Made by a program: the position numbers and the translations under genes
In this document: positions 35,268 through 45,912 of the stretch, piece by piece
Position numbering within the stretch: position 1 is the stretch's first letter
Layout of the letters: each line of letters opens with the position of its first letter
The notes under the pieces: model-generated
Seen by the model: only the letters and a program-made list of their open reading frames with translations
The model's database searches: none
Told to the model about the DNA's origin: nothing
From: Fimbriiglobus sp.
GTDB taxonomy: Bacteria > Planctomycetota > Planctomycetia > Gemmatales > Gemmataceae
Reading direction: 5' to 3'
Length of the DNA stretch: 64,000 nucleotides
Assembly: GCA_022841795.1 (NCBI GenBank)
Contig: JALHQU010000004.1
Span: 1-64,000, forward strand

Positions 35268-38200
35268 CCACCGTCTCCCTGCCCGTCCTCACGCCGACGC
35301 CCGCCCGCCCGCAGCGGGTCACGCCGACCGATGTGTCGCAATTCGTCCGGCTGGAGCAGTGCGAGCGGTTCCTGCGGCTCCGGTTGTCCGAGCGGGCCGG
35401 GCTGCCGTTCATGGAGCAGTACGGGGTCACTCCCCAGCGGATCACTCCGCTTCTGTCGCTGTCCGGCAAGACGTTCGAGGAGGGCGTCGAGGCCGACCTG
35501 GGCGGGCGGTTCCGCTCCGTCCACTACGCCGAGAAGTACGCCGGGGACCACAACCGGCCCGCCAACACCGCCGACCTGCTGGCCGAGGTCGCCCGGCTCA
35601 AGGCCGGCGAGACGGTCGTCCTCTTCCAACCCCGGCTGGAGGCCACCCTCGGGGCGTGGCAGGTGCGGGGCGACGTGGACCTGATCCGGCTGGAGCGGGC
35701 GGGCGACGGGCGGCTGCACGCCCTGGTCGCGGACATGAAATCGACCGCCGAGGCCAAGGTCGAACACCGGCTCCAGGTCGCCTTCTACCACGCCATGCTC
35801 GACCGCATCCTCGCGGACGCCGGGGTGACGGGCACCGCCGTCCAGACGGGCATTCTGTTCCGCACGCCCGCCGACCCGACGACGGAGGAGGCGGTCGAGG
35901 TCATCCCGCCGCTCCGCGAAGCCGCCGAGAAGTGGTTCGGCCTCAAGGGCGTGCTGCTGGAGGTGGTGGCCGACCCGGAAGCCTACCTGCGGTCGGTGGC
36001 CGACCTCGTGACCGGGCCGGATTCGACCGCCATTCGGGTCGCCCAGGCCGCGTTCGCGGACGTGCCGTTCTGTCTGTCGTTCAAGTGCGACGGCTGCTTG
36101 TACAACGAGTTCTGCTTGAAGGACGCCGCCGAGCGGGAAGACCTGTCCCTGCTGCCGTACATGACCGGCGTGGAGAAGGAGGCCCTGCGGCGGGCGGGCC
36201 TCACCACGATCCAGGCCCTCGCCTCGCTCAAAGACTTCACCGTCCCCGACCCGACAACGCCGGGCCGGAAGGCCGACCTCGTTCCCGCCCCCGGCCACGA
36301 GCCGACCGTGCGGCGGATCGCCTCCACCTGGCCGGTCGGCCCGAGGCTCGACGAACTCGTCCACCGGGCCAAGAGCTTCCGCCGGTCGGCCAAGAAGGAC
36401 GGGACGCCGGCCCTCGGCTTCATCCCGGACAAGGGCAGCACCACCCTCCCGGCCACCGGCCCGAACCTGAACCCGAACCTCGTCCGGGTGTACATCGACG
36501 CCCAGCACGACTACCTGAACGACCGCGTGTACCTGCTCGGGGCGTTGGTGGTCGGGTGTAAGGCCGGGGTTCCCGACCCGGCCCGGCGGCTGGCCGTGGT
36601 CCGCATGACGGACGGCCCGCCCGAGACGGCGGCTGCCGAGCGGCAACTGTTCGTGGACTGGACCCGCGAGGTGGTGCGGGCGGTGGTGGAACTGGCCGCT
36701 CCGGGCGGGAGCAAGGACGGGAAGAACACGGCCCCGATCCACGTCGTCTTCTTCGACCGCTACGAGCAGCGGCTTCTGCTGGAGGGGCTGGCCCGCAACT
36801 TCCCGCCGGTGCTGAAGAACACGCCGCCGCTCTACGATTTTCTCACTCAATTCGCCGGATTCGATTCCCCGGTGGCGAGCTTCCTGAGCGACGAAATCCG
36901 GGCGTTCAAGAACTACCCGATGACCTGCCAATCGCTCCAGAGCGTGGCGGCGTACCTGAAGTTCGACTGGAACACGCCGCTGCCGTTCCGCGAACAGTTC
37001 AAGCCGAGGGTGTTCGACTACCTGGGCAAGATCGAACTGGACGGCACGTCGGAGTGGTACACCAAGCGGTCGCGGTTCGCTTCGTCGGTGCCGCTGGAGC
37101 ACGCCTACGCCGCGTGGGGCCAGTTGCCGACGCCGAAGCCCGGTCGGGGGGACGAGTTCGCGGACTTCCGCGGCACCACCCGCGACGGCCTGCTGGCGTT
37201 TCAGCGGCGGCGGCTGGAGGCCCTGGAGCACGTCGCCCACGCCTTCCCCGGCGACCCCGACGCCGAGAAGACCCCGTTCGTCCTGCCCGACCTGGCCGGG
37301 TACGAGGACAAGGCCGGCTCGCTGGCCCACGCCCTCGCGGAATTCGTCGCCATCGAGCGGCACGTCACCGTGGCCGACTGGCGGGGGACGCGGCACGCCC
37401 CGCCCGAACGCCGGGTGCTGATGGGAGAGACGCTGCTGGTGCGGTACGTCGAGGCCGACCAGGAGCCGGACGTGGCCGAGCGGAACCGCGAGCACCAACT
37501 CCGGCAGCGGAAGCGGGCCGAGGCCGAAGCCGCCCACAAGGCGAAGCACCCCGGCACGCCGTTCCGCGTCCCGCGAGGCCAGGGCGGCGAGTACAAGTGG
37601 TCCCACGACGGGATGGCGGTGCGGTTACGGGTCGAGGCGGTCGGCCTGGACTGCGATCTGCACGAGGCCCTGGCCCTGTCCACCTTCCGCGACGGCGACC
37701 GGCTGGTGCTGTTCCCGAGGTGGGCGGTGGACGAGCGGAAGGCCGCGTCCGCCCGCACCCCGTTCACCCCGACGCCGAACCAACTTCCTTACGGCAACCG
37801 GGTCGAGTTGACGCGGGTCGTGGCGACGGAGACGGACGCCGCCGGGCGGGTGACGGCGGCGGTGGTCGAGGCCGAGATGAAGGAGTCGTTCGGCGGCGAG
37901 TGGTCGCGGGGCTACGTCTTCCCCTCCGTCAACAAGCCGCTGGAGGACGGCACCCTCTACACCCTCGACCCGTGTGTGAATGATTGGTACGGGTACTGGT
38001 GCAGCCAGATCGTTCAGGGGTTGTGCCGGGGCGAACGGAACCGGCTGTACACCCTGTTGAACGACCCGGTGGCCTGGGGCCGGGACGCCTCGGGGACGCC
38101 GGGCCAGATGAAGTTCCTGGCCGGGCTGGTGGCGTTCCGCGACGAGGGGCTGCTCCACGACTTCGAGAAGTCGAAGCGGACGTTCATCGGCGGGTACGGG

Positions 38201-39616
38201 AAGGCCCCCGTTTTAGTCTGTCAGGGGCCACCCGGAACTGGAAAAAGTTATTCAACGGCGTTCGCCGTGTTCGCCCGCATCCAGGGGGCGATGCAGCAGG
38301 GAAAGCCGTGCCGGGTGCTGGTGTCGTGCAAGACCCACGCGGCGACCGACGTGCTGGTCAAGAACGTGATCGAGGTGCAGGAGAAGCTCCGCGACCTTCG
38401 CCGCCGGTCGCCGGGCCTGTTCGACCTGTACCTCGACCCCGGCCTGCTCGACGTGCCGGTCTACCGCGTGGCCCCGAACGACCCGCCGCCCGAGGGCGTC
38501 GTCCCGCTGACCAAGGACGCGGAGAAGGCGAAGGGGGAGCCGAAGAACTACGACGTGCTGCTGGAGAACGAGTGGGCGGTCGTCGGCGTCACGCCCGGCG
38601 GCGTGTACGGGATGATGAAGGCGAAGTTCGACAAGGAGATGTTCGGCCACGGCCTGTGCGACCTGCTGGTGCTGGACGAAGCCTCGCAGATGAACTTGCC
38701 CGAGGCGGTGATGGCCGCGTTGCCGCTGGCGGCGGACGGCCAGGTGGTGGTGGTCGGGGACCATCGGCAGATGCCGCCCATCGTCCACCACGATTGGGAG
38801 CGGGAGTGCCGCCGCACGTTCAAGCAGTACGAGGTGTACACCAGCCTGTTCGACACCCTGCGGCAGCACAACCCGCCGATGATCCAGTTCGCGGAGAGCT
38901 TCCGGCTGCACGCGGCGATGGCCGAGTTCCTCCGGGAAGAAGTGTACCGGCACGACGGCATCAACTACCACTCTCGCAAACGTGACTTGCTCCCGGCGAA
39001 GACACTCCCCGACGAGTTCGTGGCGGCGGTGTTGCGGCCCGAACACCCGCTCGTGGTGGTCGTCCACGACGAGGCGGGCAGCCAGGTCCGCAACCCGTTC
39101 GAGCAGTCGCTCATCGAGCCGCTCATCCGGGTGCTGGCGGACGGGGCCGGGTTCGCCCTGGACGCGGACGAGGGGCTGGGCATCGTGGTGCCGCACCGGG
39201 CACAGCGGGCGGCGTTGCGGCAGGCGTTTCCGGCCCTGTGCGTGATTGACGCGGCGACCGGCCTGCCGTCGCGGTCGGCCATCGACACCGTGGAACGTTT
39301 CCAGGGTGGCGAGCGGACGGTGATCCTGGTCAGTGCGACCGAGAGCGACCCGGCGTACCTGCTGATGGCCGGCGAGTTCCTGCTCGACCCGCGACGGCTG
39401 ACGGTGGCCCTGAGCCGGGCCAAGCGGAAGATGATCCTCGTCGCGTCGAGGAGCGTCTTCTCATTGTTCAGCCCGGACGAGGAGACGTTCGCCAACAGCC
39501 AGTTGTGGAAGAACCTGCTCGTGCGGACCTGCACGACGAAGTTGTGGTCCGGCGACCGCGACGGGCGGCGGGTCGAAGTCTGGGGCGGGAACAAGGACGC
39601 CCGCCCCAAGTCTTGA
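35264..39616 (+). CDS. Dna2-like nuclease-helicase coupled to hsdR
   Basis: The 1450-aa protein begins [20 protein letters not shown]. The N-terminal half has a RecB/TM0106-type nuclease with catalytic DMKST (about 157-161) and a cysteine cluster [15 protein letters not shown] (about 269-283) that may hold an Fe-S or zinc site, then a ribonuclease-H-like region ([20 protein letters not shown]). The C-terminal half is an SF1 helicase of the Upf1/Dna2 type: GPPGTGKS (about 988-995), [41 protein letters not shown] and [10 protein letters not shown]. The ATG overlaps the hsdR stop. It probably degrades or remodels DNA made by restriction; this is inference from the coupling. Confidence 0.88.
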   Translation: MTTVSLPVLTPTPARPQRVTPTDVSQFVRLEQCERFLRLRLSERAGLPFMEQYGVTPQRITPLLSLSGKTFEEGVEADLGGRFRSVHYAEKYAGDHNRPANTADLLAEVARLKAGETVVLFQPRLEATLGAWQVRGDVDLIRLERAGDGRLHALVADMKSTAEAKVEHRLQVAFYHAMLDRILADAGVTGTAVQTGILFRTPADPTTEEAVEVIPPLREAAEKWFGLKGVLLEVVADPEAYLRSVADLVTGPDSTAIRVAQAAFADVPFCLSFKCDGCLYNEFCLKDAAEREDLSLLPYMTGVEKEALRRAGLTTIQALASLKDFTVPDPTTPGRKADLVPAPGHEPTVRRIASTWPVGPRLDELVHRAKSFRRSAKKDGTPALGFIPDKGSTTLPATGPNLNPNLVRVYIDAQHDYLNDRVYLLGALVVGCKAGVPDPARRLAVVRMTDGPPETAAAERQLFVDWTREVVRAVVELAAPGGSKDGKNTAPIHVVFFDRYEQRLLLEGLARNFPPVLKNTPPLYDFLTQFAGFDSPVASFLSDEIRAFKNYPMTCQSLQSVAAYLKFDWNTPLPFREQFKPRVFDYLGKIELDGTSEWYTKRSRFASSVPLEHAYAAWGQLPTPKPGRGDEFADFRGTTRDGLLAFQRRRLEALEHVAHAFPGDPDAEKTPFVLPDLAGYEDKAGSLAHALAEFVAIERHVTVADWRGTRHAPPERRVLMGETLLVRYVEADQEPDVAERNREHQLRQRKRAEAEAAHKAKHPGTPFRVPRGQGGEYKWSHDGMAVRLRVEAVGLDCDLHEALALSTFRDGDRLVLFPRWAVDERKAASARTPFTPTPNQLPYGNRVELTRVVATETDAAGRVTAAVVEAEMKESFGGEWSRGYVFPSVNKPLEDGTLYTLDPCVNDWYGYWCSQIVQGLCRGERNRLYTLLNDPVAWGRDASGTPGQMKFLAGLVAFRDEGLLHDFEKSKRTFIGGYGKAPVLVCQGPPGTGKSYSTAFAVFARIQGAMQQGKPCRVLVSCKTHAATDVLVKNVIEVQEKLRDLRRRSPGLFDLYLDPGLLDVPVYRVAPNDPPPEGVVPLTKDAEKAKGEPKNYDVLLENEWAVVGVTPGGVYGMMKAKFDKEMFGHGLCDLLVLDEASQMNLPEAVMAALPLAADGQVVVVGDHRQMPPIVHHDWERECRRTFKQYEVYTSLFDTLRQHNPPMIQFAESFRLHAAMAEFLREEVYRHDGINYHSRKRDLLPAKTLPDEFVAAVLRPEHPLVVVVHDEAGSQVRNPFEQSLIEPLIRVLADGAGFALDADEGLGIVVPHRAQRAALRQAFPALCVIDAATGLPSRSAIDTVERFQGGERTVILVSATESDPAYLLMAGEFLLDPRRLTVALSRAKRKMILVASRSVFSLFSPDEETFANSQLWKNLLVRTCTTKLWSGDRDGRRVEVWGGNKDARPKS

Positions 39617-39781
39617 CCTCCGGCGAGAAGGGTGAAAGGCACGATCCGACGCCGTGACGCTGCCGGTGCCGTCGCCACTACCGGATTCTTGCACCAGCCG
39701 ATTCTATTGGTCTTCGTGAAGGGGACGATCTGGAAGGTGTGCCCTTGGTGTGACTGATTACTTGCAATTTGAGGGGCGACG

Positions 39782-40687
39782 ATGCCGATTCCCGATTACC
39801 AGGAGTGCATGTTGCCCCTGCTCGAAGTCCTTGCGGACGGCAAAGACTACCCTTTGCGGGCCGTGACGACCGCCCTGGCCGACCGCTTCGGGCTGACGGA
39901 CGCGGAGCGGAAGGAGCAACTGCCAAGCGGCCAGCAGTCGGTGATCGCCAACCGGGTGGCCTGGGCGAAGACGTACTTGAAGAAGGCCGGGCTGGTCGTC
40001 CAGCCGAACCGTGGCGTCGTCCGGCTCTCGGACGAGGGGCAGGCCGTGCTCGCCAAGAAGCCGGCCAAGATCGACAACGAGTTCCTTCGCCACTACCAGT
40101 CGTTCACCGAATTCCTGGACCGCACGTCCGCCGAGCCGGACGGCGGCGACATTGACGCGGACACGGCGACCCCGGAAGAGGCCCTCGAAGACTCTTACCT
40201 CAAGCTGCGTGCGGCTCTGGCGGACGACCTGCTGGAACGGCTGAAGGCGTGCTCGCCGTCGTTCTTCGAGCGGCTGGTGGTCGATCTGCTGGTGGCGATG
40301 GGGTACGGCGGGTCGCTGGCCGACGCCGGCCAGGCCATCGGGCGGTCGGGCGACGGCGGGATCGACGGGATCATCAAGGAGGACAAGCTCGGCCTGGACG
40401 TGGTGTGCATCCAGGCGAAGCGGTGGAAGGATACGGTCGGACGCCCGGAAGTGCAGGGGTTCGCCGGCAGCATGGAGGGGTTCCGGGCCAGGAAAGGCGT
40501 GCTGCTGACGACCTCGACCTTCTCGAAGGAGGCCCACGAGTACGTCACCCGCATCGAGCGAAAGATCGTGCTGATCGACGGGCGGCAGTTGGCCCAACTG
40601 ATGATCGACCACGACATCGGGGTGGCGACCGCCCGCTCCTTCGTCGTGAAGAAGGTGGACCTGGACTACTTCGATGAGGAGGGCTGA
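39782..40687 (+). CDS. mrr: Mrr-type restriction endonuclease
   Basis: The 301-aa protein has an N-terminal winged helix (MPIPDYQECMLPLLEVLADG; KTYLKKAGLVVQPNRGVVRL) and an Mrr catalytic domain: FFERLVVDLLVAMGYGG, GDGGIDGIIKEDKLGLDVV (Asp about 197) and IQAKRW (about 210-215). Mrr enzymes are type IV, cutting DNA that carries foreign methylation. It lies 165 nt after the nuclease-helicase in the same direction. As the element also encodes several methyltransferases, its specificity must avoid their marks. Confidence 0.93.
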   Translation: MPIPDYQECMLPLLEVLADGKDYPLRAVTTALADRFGLTDAERKEQLPSGQQSVIANRVAWAKTYLKKAGLVVQPNRGVVRLSDEGQAVLAKKPAKIDNEFLRHYQSFTEFLDRTSAEPDGGDIDADTATPEEALEDSYLKLRAALADDLLERLKACSPSFFERLVVDLLVAMGYGGSLADAGQAIGRSGDGGIDGIIKEDKLGLDVVCIQAKRWKDTVGRPEVQGFAGSMEGFRARKGVLLTTSTFSKEAHEYVTRIERKIVLIDGRQLAQLMIDHDIGVATARSFVVKKVDLDYFDEEG

Positions 40688-40808
40688 ACTCCCTCGCCCT
40701 TTGATCGCCGCCGACGACACGGAATCACGGCCCTGTTCCGACCTGGCATGGCGTCAATCCCGACTGTTGGGTCGCTCGACTTCCAGGCAACTTTCCAAGG
40801 CGAATCCG

Positions 40809-41594
40809 ATGGGCAAAGAAAAGAAGATGGGCGAGTGCCGACTCTGCCGCAAGAGCGGCGAACTCCGCGACAGTCACGTCATTCCTGATTGGGTCTACAA
40901 GAACGAAATCCGCGATCCAAACGGCGGGAGCGTACTCGATTTGAACAAGATGAGACGATCTCCTTACGCGATCACTCTGCCCCTCCTCTGCCCGGACTGC
41001 GAGCAGAAGTTCGGCAGGTGGGAGAACCAAGCGAAGCGATTAAGCACGAGTGGTAAACCCGGCGACAAACATGGCCCTTGGCTGTTTTGGTTCGCCACGT
41101 CGATCTCGTGGCGAAACCTCTTGTGGCAGACGACCCGCAGCCCTGACGAGTTGAGCCAGCGAACCAAGGCGATTCTGGCTTACGACTTCGTTGCCGAAGC
41201 TCTGGAGTGCTGGCGGACATCTCTGCTGACGGATCAGCCTGCTCCGGGCAGTAGCAGGTTCCGCCAGTACCTTTTTCTGGTCGATAAGGAGTACCATCTT
41301 CGGCAGTCGATCACGCTCGGCGTCCTGAACTCCGGGGAACACGTTTTTGTGTGGAGCCGGTTCAGCTTCTTCGGCATTCTCGGCCTGCTCGACGCCAAGG
41401 ATCAGAAGAGTTTACGCCGCTCGGAGATCAAATTCGGGGACGGGACACTCCCGACGGCGAATGTGGCCCCCGCGTCAGTGCTATCTTTTCTTGTCGAGAT
41501 CGAACGGGCAGAACTGTCCCGTGTCTTCGAGTACGCCGACAAAAAGCTGAAACCGAGCGGTGATGCCTCTGACGATGTGAAGGGCACTACTTGA
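40809..41594 (+). CDS. HNH-like zinc-binding protein
   Basis: The 261-aa protein starts MGKEKKMGECRLCRKSGELR with DSHVIPDWVYK and later LLCPDCEQKFGRWENQ. The spacing CxxC..SHxIP..CxxCE resembles HNH-type zinc modules, but the catalytic HNH histidines are not all evident, so nuclease activity is uncertain. I chose the ATG at 40809 with AAGGCGA upstream; a start at 40674 overlapping mrr is possible. The 3' end overlaps the converging ParB-methyltransferase gene by 8 nt. It may belong to the upstream defence run. Confidence 0.7.
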   Translation: MGKEKKMGECRLCRKSGELRDSHVIPDWVYKNEIRDPNGGSVLDLNKMRRSPYAITLPLLCPDCEQKFGRWENQAKRLSTSGKPGDKHGPWLFWFATSISWRNLLWQTTRSPDELSQRTKAILAYDFVAEALECWRTSLLTDQPAPGSSRFRQYLFLVDKEYHLRQSITLGVLNSGEHVFVWSRFSFFGILGLLDAKDQKSLRRSEIKFGDGTLPTANVAPASVLSFLVEIERAELSRVFEYADKKLKPSGDASDDVKGTT

Positions 41595-42762
41595 CCTCTT
41601 CGATCCATTCCCGGCCTTTCGCCACCGCCTTCGGGTCGATGTCCACGCCGACATAGTTCCGGCCCAGCAGTTTCGCCGCCTTGCCGCTGGCGAAACTGCC
41701 GCCGGTCAAGTCCAGCACCCACTCCCCCGGCCTCGTCAGATACTTGATGAAGTGTAGGTACTCGGCCAGTGGACGCTGCCACGGGTGCCGATCTTTCTCC
41801 TTGCTCTCCGACTCCACCACGTCGAGGATGTGGAGTGGTGGATCGAATTTCCCGTGTACGTAAAGGAGGAGTGGTGCCCACTTCGACATGACTTTCTTCG
41901 GCTTGGCGGCGACGACCTCGTTGTGGAACATCGCACACGTCCAGTGGAACGTCAGGTGCTTGCCTAACGCGGCCATCACGTCGGGGAGGTACACGTTCCC
42001 CGGATACGCTGCCAGAACCCCACCCGGACGCAGCACCTTCGCCGCGACCCGCCCCACGCCGTCCCACAAGCCGAGGGAGGCTCGATCCCACGGCAGGTCC
42101 GCGTACACGAGGGAGATTTGCGGCAGCGTGTGGGTCTTGAGCACCTTTCGGAAGTCGCCGCAAAGTAGCCGGCTTTCGGTCGCAACTCCGGGCGGGGCAC
42201 GCAGGGCCTCCTGCTTGTCCCGCCGGGCCTGCATGGCTGCTTGTACGACCGCGTGCGGCAGCGGAACCTTCCCGTCCACCATCTCCTGGAACAGTTGCGG
42301 CGACAGTTTCTTCAACCGATCCACACGTTCAACCGTCGCGTGCCCGACCCCGGCCATCCTGCCGATTACATCGCTCGCCCTTTGCCTCTGCTGAGGCACA
42401 CCCCCGGATTGACGCTTCTTGGCGTCGGTTCTGACCGCTTCCAAGCTGGCCGCGACTGTCGGGAACTGCTCCGCGATCTGCAAGAGGACGCCGTACCGCT
42501 GCCCAGGACTGAGTTGCCGCCGGGCGAGGTTCCGGGAGATCACTTCGGCCAGTGCGTCGGCCTTCTTCCCGAGCGTCTTGAACTTCGGCTCGATGCCGAG
42601 GTCGAGGCAGATGCGGTAACGATGCCACCCGTCCAGCACTTGGCCGTCGAGTAGGATGATCGGCTCCCGCTGGCCGTGCTTCTGGATGTCGGACTTGGCG
42701 TATTCGTATTCCTCGGCGTTCATCGCCGGGAGCAGTTTCCCCAACGGGTGTTGCAGCAGCAA
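41587..42762 (-). CDS. ParB-domain/DNA methyltransferase fusion
   Basis: The 391-aa protein has an N-terminal ParB-like domain (AKSDIQKHGQREPIILLDGQ, VLDGWHRYRICLDLG) and an HTH region (ASDVIGRMAGVGHATVERVD). The C-terminal methyltransferase has the catalytic motif YADLPW (about 220-225) in place of DPPW and a SAM motif VLDLTGGSFASGKAAKLLGR. The TTG start at 42762 is supported by AAGGAG six nt upstream and a TATAAAT box on the minus strand at 42797-42803. It is probably an orphan methyltransferase protecting element DNA. It has a paralogue at 42935-44269. Confidence 0.85.
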   Translation of the reverse strand: MLLQHPLGKLLPAMNAEEYEYAKSDIQKHGQREPIILLDGQVLDGWHRYRICLDLGIEPKFKTLGKKADALAEVISRNLARRQLSPGQRYGVLLQIAEQFPTVAASLEAVRTDAKKRQSGGVPQQRQRASDVIGRMAGVGHATVERVDRLKKLSPQLFQEMVDGKVPLPHAVVQAAMQARRDKQEALRAPPGVATESRLLCGDFRKVLKTHTLPQISLVYADLPWDRASLGLWDGVGRVAAKVLRPGGVLAAYPGNVYLPDVMAALGKHLTFHWTCAMFHNEVVAAKPKKVMSKWAPLLLYVHGKFDPPLHILDVVESESKEKDRHPWQRPLAEYLHFIKYLTRPGEWVLDLTGGSFASGKAAKLLGRNYVGVDIDPKAVAKGREWIEEVK

Positions 42763-42934
42763 GTATTTCTCCTTGTCAAAGTGATGGAGTCGATGAATTT
42801 ATAACGACGACCTGACGAGCCGTTTGTTGCTGCCCGGCCAGTGGGCAACGGGTCGCTGGGGCGACCCGCAACAAGTGTCAACTGGCAATGGACGGCGGCA
42901 TCGGCCACCCGACGACCGATTCCGTCAATAAGGC

Positions 42935-44269
42935 TTAATTCTGCTTCGCGGCCTCCATCTCGTCCCACACCTGCTTCAGCCGGTACTTCCCGACGTTCAC
43001 GACCTGCTGAACCACGTCGCACGAGACGCACCGCAGGCCGAGCCGGAGGCAGCAGGCGGCGGTCGTGAACCCGCCGCCGAACGGGTCAACGACGAGTTCC
43101 CCCGGCTCGGTCAGGGCCTTCAGCCATTGCGTCGTCTCGGCCTCCGTCCTCTGCCAGTCATGATGATCTTTCGGCTCCCTGCCGGTGCGGATCACGTCCC
43201 CGTAGTGAACCGGCCTCGGGGCCGGCTCGCCCTTCGTGAACAAAAGGATCGGCTGGTAACACACCTTGAACCCGCCGATCACCCGCCCGTGGCCGGCGTC
43301 GTTGTTGACCACGATCAGCCGGCGGGGCTTCGAGAACCCGACTAACTTCTCCCGGAGCACGTCCTTCGCGTCGTCCTCGAACTCGGTGCCGGGGTAAACC
43401 CCGAGAACGCCGCCGGGCTTCAGCCACTCCCCGGCGAACGCGGCCAGGTGGGGGTAGACGCCGAGGGCCAAGGCGTTCCACGGCGGGTCGGCCCACACCA
43501 GCGACACGTCGCCGGGTTGATAGCCGAGGCCACGGAGCTTCCCGTCGAGTTCCCGGAAGTCGAAGTGGAACAGTTGGACGTTCTCCGGGCAGGCCGTCCC
43601 GGCACCGAGGCGGGCCATGCCCTCGCGTCGTTGGTCGGCCACCTTCTGCCGCAACATACGAGGCGAGTGCCCCTTCGCGTCGATGTCTGTTGCGTCGATC
43701 AGGAGACGTGCGTTTTTCTTCGCCTCGGAGCGGTTGTGGGAGAGGACGATGGGCAGGCCCTTGGTCTGACCCCGGCCACCGAGGGCGAGAAACTGGTGAA
43801 TCTCACCGGTTTCTTCCAGTTCGCTCCGCTGCCCCTGGACGGTGTTCTTATCCACCCCGATGAGCCGGGCGATCTCCCGGTTCGACCAGTGCGGAGTGAT
43901 CCGCAACTGGTGTTTGATCGCCTCCTGCCGCTCGTCGCGGGTGGCGAGGCCCCCGTCGCAGTACCGCCAGAGGCGGATCAGCCCCTCGACCTCGGCCCGG
44001 CTGAAGCGGTCGTCCAGCCGCACCTGGAGGATGTGCTGGGCCGGCTTGCGGACGGCCCGGAACGCCCGGTAGTCGTCGTGGCCGTAGACGACCCGTCCAA
44101 GTTCATCGACGACAATCCGCCCCGCCCAGGTGCCGGCGACGATGGCGTCCTTAATCGCGGCGAGTCGTTCGGGCGGGGCCGGTGGAAGGATGTTCCAGAA
44201 CGTGAACCGGTCGTCGTCCAGGTCGAAGTCGAGCAGGTCGTGAAAGCGGTCGCCGGTCTTGTCAAGCAT
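42935..44269 (-). CDS. HTH/ParB-like DNA methyltransferase fusion, second copy
   Basis: The 444-aa protein has an N-terminal ParB-like part (PPERLAAIKDAIVAGTWAGR, IVVDELGRVVYGHDDYRAFR), an HTH (WSNREIARLIGVDKNTVQGQ) and a C-terminal methyltransferase with WADPPWN (about 258-264) and VVDPFGGGFTTAACCLRLGL. It keeps the canonical DPPW, unlike its neighbour. The ATG at 44269 has GGAGGG upstream. The pair share the same plan but have diverged strongly. It is likely an orphan N6-adenine or N4-cytosine methyltransferase. Confidence 0.85.
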   Translation of the reverse strand: MLDKTGDRFHDLLDFDLDDDRFTFWNILPPAPPERLAAIKDAIVAGTWAGRIVVDELGRVVYGHDDYRAFRAVRKPAQHILQVRLDDRFSRAEVEGLIRLWRYCDGGLATRDERQEAIKHQLRITPHWSNREIARLIGVDKNTVQGQRSELEETGEIHQFLALGGRGQTKGLPIVLSHNRSEAKKNARLLIDATDIDAKGHSPRMLRQKVADQRREGMARLGAGTACPENVQLFHFDFRELDGKLRGLGYQPGDVSLVWADPPWNALALGVYPHLAAFAGEWLKPGGVLGVYPGTEFEDDAKDVLREKLVGFSKPRRLIVVNNDAGHGRVIGGFKVCYQPILLFTKGEPAPRPVHYGDVIRTGREPKDHHDWQRTEAETTQWLKALTEPGELVVDPFGGGFTTAACCLRLGLRCVSCDVVQQVVNVGKYRLKQVWDEMEAAKQN

Positions 44270-44807
44270 GATTGCACACCCTCCGCTCCACAGTGAGTGG
44301 TTCACAAGTCGCGGCAGGGAGGTGGACTGTGGAGTAGGAGCGTAAATCGTCCACAGCCCGGCCAGTGCCGAGTGCCTGTGGACACGCCCCCGTCGAAGAA
44401 GGGGAGAGGACGACTGAGCGGGGTTCACCGCGAACGGGTTGACGATCCCCGCACGACCGATGCCCTGACTACGCTTTCATCGCCACGGTGTCGTGACGGC
44501 CTTGCTCTGTTAGGGCAGGTGCGTCACTGCCCACCCTCCGGCTAAAGAGGGTGGCCTGTTGTGTCAACATTGTAGGGGAGAATCGCAAACCCGAATCGAA
44601 CTTTTCCGGGTGATCGCGGCAGTGGTCCGCGACTCGGAAGGGGATGCGTCTGGCGTGGGCAAACCGCCGTGGAGCCGAATTTGCTCGGCCAACTCAAGCG
44701 ATCAAATGTGCGATCCGCATCACGGCGACAAACACATTCTTCGTCCGTGTCGCCGTAGGGCACTTTATGCCACCCATGCGGCGATCCCCTCGGACTCGCG
44801 GGTATGG
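44270..44807. other. Gene-free stretch between methyltransferase and 45659 gene
   Basis: These 538 nt hold no frame I can support. An 89-codon minus-strand frame at 44542-44811 has no coding character. The one structure seen is a hairpin near 44540 with arms CCACCCTC and GAGGGTGG; it has no T-tract. The stretch should contain the promoter of the methyltransferase gene starting at 44269. Confidence 0.5.
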
Positions 44808-45659
44808 TCACGCTGCAAGCAGTTCCTCGACATCCACGTCTACGTCAGAGTCCTCGTCCCACCCATCCGTGGTCCAACTATCGCCTTCGTCCACGGCGTC
44901 GTCGCAGCGGAACGACCACGCCGGCCACATGAACAAGTCCACCGCCGGCCTTTCCGCCAGGTACACGTTCACGGTCAGAAGGGCGTCTCGGAGCCGAGGC
45001 TCTCCGGTCCCACGGGGCTTCGCGTCTATGCACTCGATGTGGGGCACGTCGGGGATGTTCATGACTTGCGGACACGGGCGGTGAAATGTGTACCCGCCGC
45101 CGGCCAGCACCTCGGCCCACAGGTCGCCGTCTTGTCCGAACCGGCAGTAACCGGCGACCGCCACGAGGCCGTCCCCCAAGAGATGATGGAGGCACCGGCC
45201 CTTCAGTTTGTAAAGTTCTCGCTTCCGCGTGGCGTTCTTCCCGGCCAAATCCCGCCGGCAGTCATCCCACCAGGCCGAGGCCCGCTCCCGAAGCCGTTTC
45301 GCGTGTCGGTTGATCGCCCAGACCGCCGACAGGATCGGCACCAGAGCGGCGGGTCGTGTCACCCGTCGCTTGCCCGCCTCGACTTGATCGTCGCGGAAGA
45401 CCTCCCAACAGCGATACCTTCCACCGACTCGCCCCCCGATGACCGCGTGCGGTTCCTGTGCCGGTCGGACAATAAACCCCTGGCGTTGCCACTCGGTACG
45501 ACTCACCGCTCGGTCCGCGTTGCGGACCAGCGTGTGCCCCTTCAGTTGGAGCGGCTCCCCGCCATACTGGTCGTCGGTCTTGTCGTCGAACCCGGCGGCG
45601 TATGCCGCCTTGAGTGTCTTGTACATCGCGTAGTCCTCGCTTCGGTGGTTGTTATTCAT
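44808..45659 (-). CDS. Hypothetical protein with acidic C-terminus
   Basis: The 283-aa protein has MYKTLKAAYAAGFDDKTDDQ near the N-terminus, a basic middle (INRHAKRLRERASAWWDDCR) and a strongly acidic end (DEDSDVDVDVEELLAA). No family was recognised. The ATG at 45659 has GAGG upstream; the ATG at 45626 (MYKTLKAAY) is also well placed. It stands alone between two gene-poor gaps. Confidence 0.68.
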   Translation of the reverse strand: MNNNHRSEDYAMYKTLKAAYAAGFDDKTDDQYGGEPLQLKGHTLVRNADRAVSRTEWQRQGFIVRPAQEPHAVIGGRVGGRYRCWEVFRDDQVEAGKRRVTRPAALVPILSAVWAINRHAKRLRERASAWWDDCRRDLAGKNATRKRELYKLKGRCLHHLLGDGLVAVAGYCRFGQDGDLWAEVLAGGGYTFHRPCPQVMNIPDVPHIECIDAKPRGTGEPRLRDALLTVNVYLAERPAVDLFMWPAWSFRCDDAVDEGDSWTTDGWDEDSDVDVDVEELLAA

Positions 45660-45912
45660 GGGCCTCGGCTCACCCTCGTAGCCGGTGAGCCATTTGGCAA
45701 AGCAAGTTGAAAGGCCGAGAAGGCGTCCTTCCCGTCAAATTGCGTGGAGTACATCGTCAGGAGCGACCGAAATCTTCTCGACCTGCCAAGATTTTCTTCC
45801 GATGACGGACTCAGGGTGGGTGACTCGGCACCGGCGGTGGAAGCGGCGAATGTTTCCGACGGAAACGTCGAGAGGTGAGTGAGCGACTCGGGGACGTATC
45901 GCAGCGGTCAGG

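Noticed and set aside
35186-37606. A long antisense frame (806 aa) opposite the nuclease-helicase
   Set aside because: High GC gives long open antisense frames; it has no domain signs, and the plus strand carries clear nuclease motifs.
45731-45747. A seventh copy of the element motif (CCCGTCAAATTGCGTGG)
   Set aside because: It differs at two core positions and is not followed by a credible gene, so it was left out of the motif set.
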